From the NCBI GenBank assembly GCA_963742105.1, contig CAVUKN010000007.1, forward strand, positions 1,116,001 to 1,180,000: a stretch of 64,000 nt of DNA, read 5' to 3'. Below the pieces are notes generated by a model. The model was not told where the DNA came from, searched no databases, and was given only the letters and a program-made list of their open reading frames with translations. Every line of letters begins with the position of its first letter. Positions within the stretch are counted from its first letter, which is position 1. This DNA comes from Gp6-AA40 sp963742105. Lineage in GTDB: Bacteria > Acidobacteriota > Vicinamibacteria > Vicinamibacterales > UBA2999. Positions 44,072 to 54,457 of the stretch are shown here, piece by piece. The position numbers were made by a program, and so were the translations under genes.

Positions 44072-46290
44072 CTACGCTGTCCAGTTGACGGCCGCGAACT
44101 GACGGTCCGGCACGATGAGCTCGATCGCCCGGTGCCGCGGATAGTGTTCGATTTCCTGTGCGCCCCGATGCAGCACGACGAGAAACGCCATCGGCGATCC
44201 AGCGCGGAGGCGCAGGCAGTCGAACGGAATTCGCAGCTCGAGGACCCGACCGGCAGCCGCCGACAGCTCCAAGCACGAAACCGGGAGCAGCGGCTCACCT
44301 GTCGAGCCGCGCTCCAGAATGGCCGCCTCGACGACGCCGTCGACCATCCGCACCGTGACGCGGACACCAGCGGGCTTGAGGAAGTTCAGGCTGACCTCCG
44401 TGCCCTTCGGCCAGCAACTCGGCCATCGCTCGTATCGCCGTCCACCCGGACGAACAGGTGTTCGAGGTTGAAGCCGAATTCGATAAGCGGTCAGGACGGT
44501 GCGCCGGTGCGGTGACTTGATGCATCGCGCCCACACCGCGCCGTCGTCTCGACGCAGCCAGCGCCCAGCCATTCGAAGTAGTTCGTCACCTCGCCGTCGA
44601 GCACCGGGTCGATGAACCCGGTGGGCGGGTGAATGGCAGCCTCCGGCGGCTGCGTGCTGATGTTGGTGACGAGAAGCTCCTCCGGAATTGGCTGATCGAG
44701 CGCGCGATAGACGTTCCGCACGTGACGCCGGAAGAGGTCGTCGAACTCGAGGTCGTGGTCGGAGGAGTGGTCGTCGCCGTACCACCAGAACCAGTCGCTG
44801 CCCTCCGCGATCAACATTTCCTCGCGAGCCCGCGCAACCAGCGCAAGTCCGGTGCGGTCCCTTCGGCGGCCGCTCAGGGCGCGCCGCGCGTCGACCAGTT
44901 GGCTCCAGGCGCGGTGATCGTCCGCGTGCCCGATCCAGATGTAGAAGTCACCGTTGATCCAGGAGCCTGGGAAGATCGACGGCAGACGTCTCCCTGGCAC
45001 CAGCGCAGGCCTCGGCCATGGTCACGGTCTGCAGATCGCGAATCTGATCCGAGCCGACGGTAGAGCGCCCGAAGAAAGGGGCGGCCCTGACCCTCATAGT
45101 GTTCCCAGGCATTCTCACCGTCGAGGATCACGAAAATCGTCGCGTCTTCCCCGCCGGTGCGCGACCGATAGCGGTCCCCGGCCTCGACGAGGCGGCGGAC
45201 GAAGTCGTCCGCTGCCGCATCGGCTGACCAGGACGCGTAGGTGAAGCCGATCAGATCCGACAGCGTGTGATCGCGGAACCCGCAGGCGACCGTGGCGTCG
45301 CGACCGACACGATACGGCCGATAGAGCATCTCCGGCTGCTCGACGTTGCCGTTACCATCGCGGGAAAACCCGCGGCCCAGCGTTCGCGCCAGGATCTCCT
45401 CGTCTGTCGCCATCCACGTCAGGCCGGCGGCCGCGACCAGCGGGACCATGGCGTCCGACACCGACCCTTCGGAGGGCCACAACCCCGCCGGCCGCTGGCC
45501 AAACAGTCGCTCGTGATAGGCCACGGCCAGGGTCAACTGAGTCGGCCGCGTCCTCGGGATGGCGGAACGGTTCGCGCGGCATCCGCGACTCGGAGTGCGT
45601 CCGCAGATAGACATTCGTGTCGCACAGCAGCGGAAGGATCGGGTGATAGAACGGCGACGTCGAGATCTCGATCTGGCCGCGGGACGCAGCGTCCCGGTAT
45701 TCTGGGATGACACGCCGGAGAATCTCGAGCTCCACCTGCCGCAGCGTCCGCTTGTCGGCCTCCGTGAATCCCCGGCCTTTGGCGACCAGCTCACGGACGC
45801 GTCTCGTCCCGATCGAAGTAGTACGCATCGACCCAGGCAAGCTTGTGCCAGACCTGCAGGTCGCGAATGTCATCGGTCGAAAACAGGGCTATCTGGGCTC
45901 GCCCACTGAGTCCCCCGCCGCTCGAACCGCGCAGCGCCAGCAGCTCGGCGTAGCGCGGAAACGGATCGATCATCCGCGGGCGATGCGCATGGAAGAAGTG
46001 CTCGAGGCAGAAGCCGCGTTCCTCGTCTGAGAGATCTGTCGGCCGGCTTGAGACTCAACTCGAGGTGCCGGTCACGCGCCTCGTCGCGCGCGAACGCCTC
46101 GAGCTGGACGAGCATCGACGGCACCAGGTTGAAGGTGATCTTCACTCCGCGGAAACTCCTGCAGGAGTGCCACCATGCCCCAGTAGTCCTTGAGCGCGTG
46201 CAGCCGGACCCAGGGAAGAATGTGTTCGCCCGTCACCAGGTCCTGGTAGAAGGGCTGGTGCATGTGCCACAGCAGTGCGACGCGCGTCAT
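44072..46290 (-). CDS. Glycoside hydrolase family 57 protein (at least eight shifts)
   Basis: GH57 enzymes act on alpha-glucans (amylase, branching enzyme or glucanotransferase). Motifs found in order, in several frames: LLWHMHQPFY (motif 1), NLVPSMLVQLEAFARD, DVRELVAKGRGFTEADK, the nucleophile region GLWPSEGSVSD, DGENAWEHY with the acid/base region, and FPGSWINGDFYIWIGH. Shifts lie near 46150, 46033, 45799, 45541, 45045, 44998 and several between 44400 and 44520. If repaired, about 735 residues result. No other glycogen gene is adjacent. It is the most heavily broken gene in the window; the cause could be consensus error or decay. Confidence 0.7.
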
Positions 46291-46340
46291 AATCGGGTAT
46301 CCGGTTGCGGCGCGCGACTCGCCGCGCCGTCTGTTCCGTC

Positions 46341-48628
46341 ATGAAAATTATCGATCGGTACGTGATCCGGCAACTGCTGATGCCCTTTGGCCTCGGCCTG
46401 CTCGTGTTCACGTTCCTCATCATGCTTCGTCCACTGCAGGAGTACGCCGAGGACCTGGTGGCGAAGAACATCGCGCCGCCAATCATCGGCTGGCTGATGG
46501 TCCTGCTCGTCCCGCAGGCGCTGGCGCTGACGATTCCGATGTCACTGCTGGTGGGCTTGCTCGTCGGGTTCGGCCGCCTCTCCGCCGACCGGGAATTCGT
46601 CGCCATGCAGGCGTGCGGGATCAGCCTCAAGCGGTTGCTGATTCCGGTCGGTCTGGTCTCGATGCTCTCGTTGGTCGCCACCGCGTACATCTGGTTCTAC
46701 GGCTACCCCAACGCGAACGCGAACTTTCTGGATTTGATGGTCCAGGTGCTTGCCGAGCGTGCCGAAGGCAACGTCCGACCGCACGTCTTCTATCGGGAGA
46801 TTCCGAACCTGATGCTCTACGTTCGTGACGTTCCGCCATCAGGCGACGGTTGGGACGGTGTGTTCATGAGCGACACGCGGCCCGGACAGCCTGAAGCGGT
46901 CTACATGGCGCGTCATGGGCGCATCGCCGTCAACCGCACGAAGCGGACCGTCGATATCGTCCTCGAAGACACGATTCGCCGGACGCTGGATGCCACCGGG
47001 AATTACGACGTGGCCAACATCGCGCAGATGACCGTCAGCGTCGATCCCGCATCCGTCATTCCTGTCCGGAGCGGCGCGACCAAGGGCTTGCCGGAAATGA
47101 CGGTGCCGGAACTGAAGGCGGCGGCCGCGGCGCGCGAGCGGCAGGGCCTGTCCAGCCACAACGAGTGGGTGGCCATTCACCAGAAGTTCGCGATTCCGTT
47201 CGCGTGCGTCGTGTTCGGCGTGATCGGGTTGGCGCTGGGAGCGACACATCGCCGCGACGGTGCACTCGGAAGCTTCGTTCTCGGGCTGATCGTGGTGTTC
47301 GCGTACTACATTCCGCTCTACCTCGGGCCGCAACTCGTCAAGGGGGACATCATCCCGCCATGGCTCGCTGCGTGGCTGCCCAATATCGTCCTGGGCGGTC
47401 TCGCCGCTGCCCTGTTCGTCTGGCGCGAGCGCGTCGCAGACCAGCCGATCCGTCTGCCGGCGGCGATTCAGCGGCGGTTCTCGAAGCAGGCCGGGGTCCG
47501 GCGATCCCGGTCGCTCGGCATCTTGCGGATTCTGGATCGATACGTCGCGGGTTTGTACCTCCGCATCCTGCTGTTGTCTGCAGCGTCCCTGATGGGCGGT
47601 TTTCTACATTTCCACGTTCATCGATCGAGCGGACAAACTCTTCAAAGGCACGGCCACGCCGCGGATGCTCGTCGATTACTTCTGGTACGTGACGCCGCAG
47701 TACGTCTACTACGTGATTCCGCTTGCGGTTCTCCTCGCCACGCTGATCGCCATCGCGGTCCTGACACGGAACAGCGAACTGATCGTCATGAAGGCGTGCG
47801 GCGTCAGCCTGTACCGGCTGGCGGCTCCGATGTTCGTCTGCGCCATGCTCGCGGCCGGGGCAATCTACGTGCTGGACCGCACCGTCGTCGGGCCCTATTT
47901 CGAACAGGCTGAGCGACTGCGCCTAGCGATGAATGGTCAGGCGACCGCACCCCTCAACCCGTTGAGTTACGGGTGGGTTCAGGGCCGCAGCGACGACTTG
48001 TACTTCTTCCGGATGTACAACCCGTCGGAACACAAGCTCACTAACGTGACCAGGTATGAATTCACGCGGGGAATGACGCGTCTTGTGCGCCAGACGTACG
48101 CCGAGGAGGCGACGTTCGTCGGGCGCCGCACCAGACGCTCGTGGCGAGTGGCAGGTCACGCACGGATGGAGCCGTGATTTCGACGACAGCGGCCAGGTCC
48201 GGAATAACAGCTTCACGCCAATCGTCAACGAGACTCGCCTGTTCGAGCCGGCGACCTATTACGGGCTCGAGCAACCGGATCCCAAGTTCATGCGGCTTGG
48301 CGATCTTCAGCAGTACACCGCGCGGATGATCGCCAGCGGTTACGACATGTTTCCGCAGCAAGTGTGGGTGGCGCGGCGATATGCGTTTCCCTTCGTCACG
48401 CTGATCATGACGCTCATCGCCGTACCGTTCGCCGTGACCATCGGTCGTGGGGGCGCGATGGCCGGCATCGCGGTCGGCATCGCCCTCGCGCTCCTGTACT
48501 GGGTGTCGATCAGCATCTTCGCGGCGCTTGGCGGTGGCGGGTTGATTGCGCCCGCCCTCGCTGCATGGGCGCCGAACATGCTGTTCGGTGCCGGTGCACT
48601 CTATCTGCTGCTGACGGTCAGGACCTGA
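46341..48628 (+). CDS. LptF-LptG fused LPS export permease (two shifts)
   Basis: LptF and LptG are normally two related permeases that pull LPS from the inner membrane with LptB. Here the LptF half (MKIIDRYVIRQLLMPFGLGLLVF.., ending VWRERVADQPIRLPAAI) runs without a stop into an LptG half (ILRILDRYVAGLYLRILLLSAAS..). Each half has the N-terminal helix pair, the periplasmic jellyroll and the C-terminal four-helix block. Shifts near 47605 (an extra T in TTTT) and 48125 (an extra G in GGG) lie in the LptG half, away from the junction near 47500. With both removed the length is 761 residues. Confidence 0.82.
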
Positions 48629-48708
48629 CCGACAACGTTCAGAAGCGGCAAAACAGCTGTTGGAATTCTCAGACGGGCAAACGACCCGCGAGCTGCGGCT
48701 TCTTGTCT

Positions 48709-50412
48709 CTACGGTTTCCCGTAGCGAATGTTATCGAGCCAGACTTGTCCGCTGGCGCCAAGGGGAGTATTCGGTGGCTCGACCACCCACAGGAGTGCCT
48801 GAATCTCCGGGACGGCGGGCAGCTTCGTTGTCGCCTCGCCCCGCGATCGCATGTCGTCGAAGAACACCGTGATCTCGCGCGGCATTTCATCGACGAAGAA
48901 CGTTCGCTGCCACCGCTCTCCTGCTGCCCCTCTCGGTACACGGACCTGCATTGCCAATCGCATCGGCTTGTCGGCTCTGGCTGAAAAAATCACCCGGTCG
49001 GCCGACGCGACGGCCGGTCCGGCAGCAACGACGAGCGCGACATACGGACCATCGCTGCGCGTGCCTCCCAACGCGTATCGCCATCGCAATTGCGTGCCAC
49101 CCCCCTCGGCGCGCGCCGTATCGATGGCGCCGGCCGACTGCGTGCTGGCCTCGATCTGCCACGCAGCTGCAGGTCCGTTGTCGTAGATCGTCGTGAACGC
49201 GCGAGCTGGCGGCCGCGAATCGGCCGGCGGTGGTTGCTCACTGCGGCCGACATAGATCGGATTGGTGATGATCCACGGGACCGGCGGCTCGCCCGGAGCA
49301 TGGCCGAGACCGACTTCCGCGCGGAACACGGCGGGGACCGCATCCGCGGAGAACTCCAGAGCAGCCTGCGCCGACATCGCAACGGGGGCACCGTCCTTAA
49401 ACAGGGTGATTGTGGAACCGCCAGGCGCGTTCGATGCCACGCGAAGTGAGACGGGTCCGTCGAGTGGCAGCACGTCTCCCCCGCTCGCGTGGCCGGATCC
49501 GCTTGCGGCCGAGAACACCACCGCGGCCGGCGTTGCGAGCGCATCAATCGCCGAGAACACATGACCGCGTCTGATTTCGTCAATGACGCGGACCGTGTCC
49601 TGCCCGGCGTCGCCGCTGAGACGAAGTTGCGGAATGACGACAGAAAACGTCTCGAACATCCGTTCGTAGCCGGGCACGCGCAGAGCGGCGGATCCATCGT
49701 ATTGCTCCGGGGCTTCGCGTAATGCCAGGCGGGCATGTGCGTCACTGCCTGCGAGGGCGACCACCCGACGCCGTTGGGCGAGCGAATCCCAGTGGCGCAA
49801 GACGTCATCCGGACGATCAAGCAGCTGGCCGAGCGTTTCGACCGGTCGCAGCGGATACGTGAACAACGCTCGCAAGAGCGTCAGGCGTGTTTCATCGCGC
49901 CATTCGCTGTCTCCGTTGAGCCATTCCAGTCCGTCGAACTGCGCCTCCCAATCGCGCCAGCGCAAGTCGGGCTTCTTCGATCCCGGGTGCGCGACGATCG
50001 ACATCCCGCCGAGACGGGCAATGTCTTCGATCACGTCGCGGCCCTCGCCGCCGAGTGGAAATGGTGACCGTCCGATCCCGAGCGCGATGACATGACCGTC
50101 GTCGGTACTGATCTCCACCGCGTCGATAACGAGCACTCCCTGGCGATACGCGGGCGCTTCAGGTCGCCGCGCGCCGTCGCCGTGGTCGGTGACGATGACG
50201 AACTTGAGTCCCGCACGTGCGGCCGCGGCGGCGACGTCATCGAGCGTGCCGGTCCCGTCTGAACGCCGCGTGTGGACGTGAATGACGCCGCGCGCTCCGG
50301 CTGGCACAGCGGAGGTGATGGCCAGCGGCTCCCGGGCGGGTGGCAGCGAGAACGCCACGATCGTCGCCGTGACGACGATGACTGCGGCGACGACGCGACG
50401 GAGCCAGATCAT
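48709..50412 (-). CDS. PHP-domain phosphoesterase-like protein
   Basis: A 567-residue protein with an N-terminal hydrophobic segment (residues 4-24) that may anchor or export it. A PHP metal-binding domain follows, with HVHTRRSDG (about 45-53), VTDHGD (74-79), the metal ligand region SIVAHPGS and AGSDAHARLAL. The C-terminal half (about 330-567) is beta-rich and not assigned. PHP domains hydrolyse phosphoesters; here an extracytoplasmic target is likely but unknown. Its start overlaps the xerD stop (ATGA), so it is coupled to xerD. Confidence 0.72.
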   Translation of the reverse strand: MIWLRRVVAAVIVVTATIVAFSLPPAREPLAITSAVPAGARGVIHVHTRRSDGTGTLDDVAAAAARAGLKFVIVTDHGDGARRPEAPAYRQGVLVIDAVEISTDDGHVIALGIGRSPFPLGGEGRDVIEDIARLGGMSIVAHPGSKKPDLRWRDWEAQFDGLEWLNGDSEWRDETRLTLLRALFTYPLRPVETLGQLLDRPDDVLRHWDSLAQRRRVVALAGSDAHARLALREAPEQYDGSAALRVPGYERMFETFSVVIPQLRLSGDAGQDTVRVIDEIRRGHVFSAIDALATPAAVVFSAASGSGHASGGDVLPLDGPVSLRVASNAPGGSTITLFKDGAPVAMSAQAALEFSADAVPAVFRAEVGLGHAPGEPPVPWIITNPIYVGRSEQPPPADSRPPARAFTTIYDNGPAAAWQIEASTQSAGAIDTARAEGGGTQLRWRYALGGTRSDGPYVALVVAAGPAVASADRVIFSARADKPMRLAMQVRVPRGAAGERWQRTFFVDEMPREITVFFDDMRSRGEATTKLPAVPEIQALLWVVEPPNTPLGASGQVWLDNIRYGKP

Positions 50413-51311
50413 GCGCGCGGGTGGAACTGATCGTAGATAGTCCGCATACGCTGCTCGAGTACGTGCGTGTAGATCTGGGTGGTGGAAAGGTCCGAGTGCC
50501 CGAGCATCATCTGGATCGCGCGCAGATCCGCACCCCGCTCGAGCAGATGGGTCGCGAACGAATGCCGCAACATGTGCGGACTCAGAGTGTGCGTGATCCC
50601 CGCCTGCCGTGCGTACACTTTCAGAATCTTCCAGAAGCCGACTCGGCTCAGACCGGCCCCGCCGCCGCGCGCGTTGACGAAGAGCATCGGACTTCGTCGC
50701 TTACCTAGGAGGACCCCCCGCGCGTCGCGGGTGTACTGGCGGACCCAGCGCGCCGCCTCGTCGCCGATCGGAATGATCCGCTGCTTGTCTCCCTTGCCTG
50801 TGCAGGTCAGGTACGACGCCTCGAGATTGACGTCGGGCGGACGTAATGAAATGAGTTCGGAGACACGCATTCCGGTCGCATAGATCAGCTCGATGAGGGC
50901 GCGATCGCGCAGGCCGCGCGGGTTGCTCACGTCCGGCTGGGCAAGCAACCTGTCAACATCCTCGACCGACAGATAACGCGGCAGCACCTTCCACGCCCGG
51001 GGCGGGCGGAGGTCTTCCGCGGGGCTGGCAGGCAAACGACCGTCGATCACGAGAAAGCGGAAGAAGCCGCGGTAGCATGCGACGGCACGGGCGACCGAAC
51101 GCGGCGACTTTCCTTCCGTCATCATCGCGCGAACGAATTCCTCGAGCTGCGCCAGCGTCAGTGCGGCGATCTCGGTCTCCGCCCCGGCGGAGTACTCCGC
51201 GAGCAGTGCCAGGTCGCGCGCATAGCTTTCGACCGAGTTCGTCGCCAGACGGCGTTCGGCGGTGAGGTGCGTAAGGTACGCGTCGACCAGCGACGCGGAG
51301 GCTGATGGCAC
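50409..51311 (-). CDS. xerD: Site-specific tyrosine recombinase XerD
   Basis: XerD resolves chromosome dimers at dif with XerC and FtsK. From GTG at 51311 the product is 300 residues, the usual length. The catalytic residues are in place: Arg149 (TGMRVSEL), Lys173, His246 and Arg249 (HMLRH), His272 (GHSDLSTTQ) and Tyr281 (IYTHVL). The N-terminal core-binding domain starts at once. Further in-frame residues exist upstream but overlap the divergent murQ start and are rejected. No dif-like site was searched for. Confidence 0.92.
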   Translation of the reverse strand: MPSASASLVDAYLTHLTAERRLATNSVESYARDLALLAEYSAGAETEIAALTLAQLEEFVRAMMTEGKSPRSVARAVACYRGFFRFLVIDGRLPASPAEDLRPPRAWKVLPRYLSVEDVDRLLAQPDVSNPRGLRDRALIELIYATGMRVSELISLRPPDVNLEASYLTCTGKGDKQRIIPIGDEAARWVRQYTRDARGVLLGKRRSPMLFVNARGGGAGLSRVGFWKILKVYARQAGITHTLSPHMLRHSFATHLLERGADLRAIQMMLGHSDLSTTQIYTHVLEQRMRTIYDQFHPRA

Positions 51312-51354
51312 GGATGCGACCCGGGGAAGGTGCGGAATGTAGAATTGTAGTCGT

Positions 51355-52359
51355 ATGCCCGTTCGATCGAAGTGGCAGTCCCTTCCTACCGAAGCCATCA
51401 ACCCTTCGAGTCTCGCCATCGACAAGCTTCAGCCGGACGACATCGTCGAGCTGATGATCAATGAGGATCGGAAGATGCTGGCGGCGGTCCAACGCGAAAA
51501 GGAGCGCATCGCGGTAGGTATCGAGATGATCGCGACGGCCTTACGCAAGGACGGGCGCATCATGTTCGTCGGTGCCGGCACCAGCGGGCGGCTCGGCATC
51601 CTCGAGTCTGCCGAGATGCCGCCCACGTTCAGCACCGAAGCCACCTTGGTGCAGGCGGTCATGGCCGGCGGCCGTGAAGCCATTTTCGGGGCCAAAGAAG
51701 GGGTCGAAGACAACTACGAGGAGGGGGCGCGGGCCATCACGCGGCTGCGGCCAACCAAGAAGGACGTGGTGATTGGCGTTTCCGCAAGCGGCATCACCCA
51801 GTTCGTTCGCGGGGCCCTCACCCGGGCGCGCAAGGCCGGCGCGCGCATCATCTTCGTGACCTGCGACCCCGGCACCGAACTGCAGACGTTCGTCGATCTC
51901 ACGATTGCGCCGGGTGTCGGCGCTGAGGTGATCGCCGGCTCCACCCGCCTCAAGGCCGGCACCGCGACCAAGCTCGTGCTGAACATGCTGACAACCGGCG
52001 CGATGGTGCGGATAGGCAAGACCTACGGCAACTTGATGGTGGACGTGCACACGGGCTCAGAGAAGCTGAAAGACCGGGCGCGTCGCATCGTCAATATCGT
52101 CACCGGGCTCGACTATGACGAGAGCGACCGGGTGCTCAAGAAGGCGCGGTGGAACGTCAAAGCGGCGATTGTGATGCAGAAGACCGGCTTGCCGTTGCCC
52201 AAGGCGCTCGCTCGCCTGCGCCGGGCGCACGATTTGATGCGCGATGCGATCGGCGAAGACATCGAGCCGCGTCTCCGCGGCATGCTACAGGGGCACGCCG
52301 AAGCATCGTTCGCGAGCCCGTCCGATGAACCGGCCGCACGGCAGCTGCGACGCCGCTGA
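51355..52359 (+). CDS. murQ: N-acetylmuramic acid 6-phosphate etherase
   Basis: MurQ cleaves the lactyl ether of MurNAc-6-phosphate to GlcNAc-6-phosphate plus lactate, in cell-wall recycling. The 334-residue protein has the SIS fold with VGAGTSGRLGILES (about 72-85), the catalytic Glu region, GVSASG, and the family signature STRLKAGTATKLVLN near 195-210. The opening LPTEAINPSSLAIDKL matches other MurQ proteins. It is divergent from xerD and convergent with the sugar kinase gene. Confidence 0.94.
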   Translation: MPVRSKWQSLPTEAINPSSLAIDKLQPDDIVELMINEDRKMLAAVQREKERIAVGIEMIATALRKDGRIMFVGAGTSGRLGILESAEMPPTFSTEATLVQAVMAGGREAIFGAKEGVEDNYEEGARAITRLRPTKKDVVIGVSASGITQFVRGALTRARKAGARIIFVTCDPGTELQTFVDLTIAPGVGAEVIAGSTRLKAGTATKLVLNMLTTGAMVRIGKTYGNLMVDVHTGSEKLKDRARRIVNIVTGLDYDESDRVLKKARWNVKAAIVMQKTGLPLPKALARLRRAHDLMRDAIGEDIEPRLRGMLQGHAEASFASPSDEPAARQLRRR

Positions 52360-52452
52360 TTGATCCAGACGCGTCTCTCGAAATAGTTGCAATCGCAATA
52401 GTATCGGTGGAGCCCGCCGCTGGTGGACGCTGCAAACCGGGATCACCATCCG

Positions 52453-53391
52453 CTACACGTAGACCGGCACGACGACGTCGCCGCGCGCGGCCGCAAGCGC
52501 CAGGTGGACGGCGCCCAACGCAGGATCGACGTGGAGGCGACGAACGCGACAGCGCGGCGCAATCTCGGGCAGCCGGCTGCTGACGCTCGGCACGAGTGCC
52601 GGAATGCCAACGAAGATGCCGCCGGACAGCACGATGCGCAGTTCCTCGCCCCGCATGTCCAGCCGGGTAATCACGGACGCGGCGGCGGACGTAAGTTCGG
52701 CTGCGGCGCGGTCGAGGATTTCTGAGGCGATGGCGTCGCCGGCGTCGTACGCGCGCTGAACAATCGAGGCGATGCTGGCAATCGAGCGGCGTGGTAGGCC
52801 GTGATCGTAGACCGCGTGGATCACATCGGTCGGGGTACTCAGCCCCATCTGGTCCAGTACCATCTCCGTCAGCAGCGTCGACGGACCGCGGCCGTCGAAC
52901 TGCCGCACGACTGCGGACAGCGCCGCGCGGCCAATCCAGAACCCGCCGCCTTCGTCGCCAAGCAGATAACCCCATCCGCCCGCACGCGTGGCGCGCCCGG
53001 ATGCATCCCGTCCGTAGGCGATTGAACCGGTGCCAGCCACGATCACGACACCCGGATCGTCGCCTGCTCCCGCGACCAGCGCGATGAGCGCGTCGTTGAC
53101 AACGAGCGTACGGCTGGTCGAGGCGATGCGACGCATGATGGCGCGAACAGCTGCCGCATCACTGGGGCGATCGACCCCAGCGATCCCCAGACAGATCGCG
53201 TCCGGACGGACGTCGCGTTCACCGAGCGTCTCCGCCATGACGCCATGGAGCACCTTCTCGACCTCCAGTTCACCAGACGCCTGAAGGTTGGCGCCGCTGC
53301 CCCGCGCTTCGGCGAGCACCCGGCCATCCTCGTCCGCTAGAAGGCAGACAGTCTTGGAACCGCCAGCGTCGATGCCAAGAACGTGCAGCAC
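52453..53391 (-). CDS. BadF/BadG-type N-acetylglucosamine (or MurNAc) kinase
   Basis: A 312-residue ASKHA-fold kinase. The phosphate-1 loop is GIDAGGSKT (from residue 5), with GIAGVDRP, GTGSIAYGRD and GDEGGGFWIGRAAL as further family motifs. Members phosphorylate GlcNAc or MurNAc. Given murQ next door, it may supply MurNAc-6-phosphate or salvage GlcNAc; the specificity cannot be read. It is convergent with murQ and divergent from the gene at 53422. Confidence 0.82.
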   Translation of the reverse strand: MLHVLGIDAGGSKTVCLLADEDGRVLAEARGSGANLQASGELEVEKVLHGVMAETLGERDVRPDAICLGIAGVDRPSDAAAVRAIMRRIASTSRTLVVNDALIALVAGAGDDPGVVIVAGTGSIAYGRDASGRATRAGGWGYLLGDEGGGFWIGRAALSAVVRQFDGRGPSTLLTEMVLDQMGLSTPTDVIHAVYDHGLPRRSIASIASIVQRAYDAGDAIASEILDRAAAELTSAAASVITRLDMRGEELRIVLSGGIFVGIPALVPSVSSRLPEIAPRCRVRRLHVDPALGAVHLALAAARGDVVVPVYV

Positions 53392-53421
53392 GGCACTATG
53401 GTACAGTGCAGGTTTCTCTGC

Positions 53422-54450
53422 ATGGTTTTACCCACAAGGACACGGCGTGTGTGGCGGGCGAGCCGCGTTGCGATCTGTCTCGTAACAATGCTCGCTGGTG
53501 CGCTCGGGTTCGAGTGGCGGGTCAGGGCGGCGGACGCGTCGGTCCAGGCGTCATGGGTTTCGGCGTCGGCCCTCGAAGCGCCGGATGGCGTCCGTCGGGC
53601 CGTCACCACGGCGATCGCCGCAGGCATCACCACCATCGTGGCGCCCGCGGCGCTGTATAGCGACAACGTCCCAGATCGCTTCATGGAGTTGTTGCGGCTC
53701 GCCCACGACCGTCAGCTTCAGGTCCACGCCTCGGTCGATATCGATCGCGCCGCGCTGGCCGACGAAGTGCCAGCGTCTCGCAGTCACGTCATCTATCAGC
53801 ATCCGGAATGGCTGATGGTGCCGCGGGCGCTCGCGCCGGAACTGCTGGGGATCGACGCGAGGAGCCCGGAGTACGTCGGTCGCCTCGCCCGCTGGGCGCG
53901 GACCAATGGACTCGATGGCATCTATCTCTCGCCGCTTGCCGACGATGCGGCCGCATATGTCGCGGCGGCGGCGGCTCGTGTGCTGCGCCGGTATCCTGTA
54001 GACGGAGTGCAGCTCGATGCGGCCCGCTATCCAGGCCGCGACTTCGACTACGGCTCGCGATCGATCGAAGCGTTTCGGGACGACATCCGGCCATCGCTTG
54101 TTCCCGCCGATCGCCTCCGCGTCGATTCGGACGAGGCGATCGACCCGTTCGCGTATCCGAATGCGTTTCCCGACGCCTGGCGCCAGTTCCGACAGGTGCG
54201 ACTCACCAGGCTCGTGGCGCAAGTCCGGGCGGCGATTGCCGCTGCGCTCCCGGGTATCCCGGTGACGGCGGTAGTGTCAGGCACCGCGGAGAGCGACCTC
54301 GAGGACCATCTCCAGGACTGGCGCAGCTGGATCGAAAGCCGTCTCGTGGACGCCGTCTCCGTCCGATCGGGCGCCACCACGACGATCGTCTCGGACGTGA
54401 ACGCGCTGCTGCGGATCGTCAGCACGGCACAGGCTTCCGGCTCCAACTGA
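53422..54450 (+). CDS. Exported GHL10-like (family 10-like) glycosyl hydrolase
   Basis: A 342-residue protein with an N-terminal signal or anchor (VAICLVTMLAGALGFE, about residues 14-29). The body has TIM-barrel-like segments, including WLMVPRAL, the motif DGIYLSPLADD and the line VDGVQLDAARYPG. The latter resembles the DGIHLDxxRYP hallmark of GHL10/DUF187 proteins, some of which act on bacterial cell-wall sugars. The match is modest, so the enzyme class is tentative. It is followed by the AmiE-like gene. Confidence 0.5.
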   Translation: MVLPTRTRRVWRASRVAICLVTMLAGALGFEWRVRAADASVQASWVSASALEAPDGVRRAVTTAIAAGITTIVAPAALYSDNVPDRFMELLRLAHDRQLQVHASVDIDRAALADEVPASRSHVIYQHPEWLMVPRALAPELLGIDARSPEYVGRLARWARTNGLDGIYLSPLADDAAAYVAAAAARVLRRYPVDGVQLDAARYPGRDFDYGSRSIEAFRDDIRPSLVPADRLRVDSDEAIDPFAYPNAFPDAWRQFRQVRLTRLVAQVRAAIAAALPGIPVTAVVSGTAESDLEDHLQDWRSWIESRLVDAVSVRSGATTTIVSDVNALLRIVSTAQASGSN

Positions 54451-54457
54451 TCGCGTG

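Noticed and set aside
46037..46047. Third copy of the parS-like site (TGTCGGCCGGC)
   Set aside because: Only 11 of 16 bases match, it lacks symmetry, and it lies inside the GH57 coding sequence; chance is likely in high-GC DNA.
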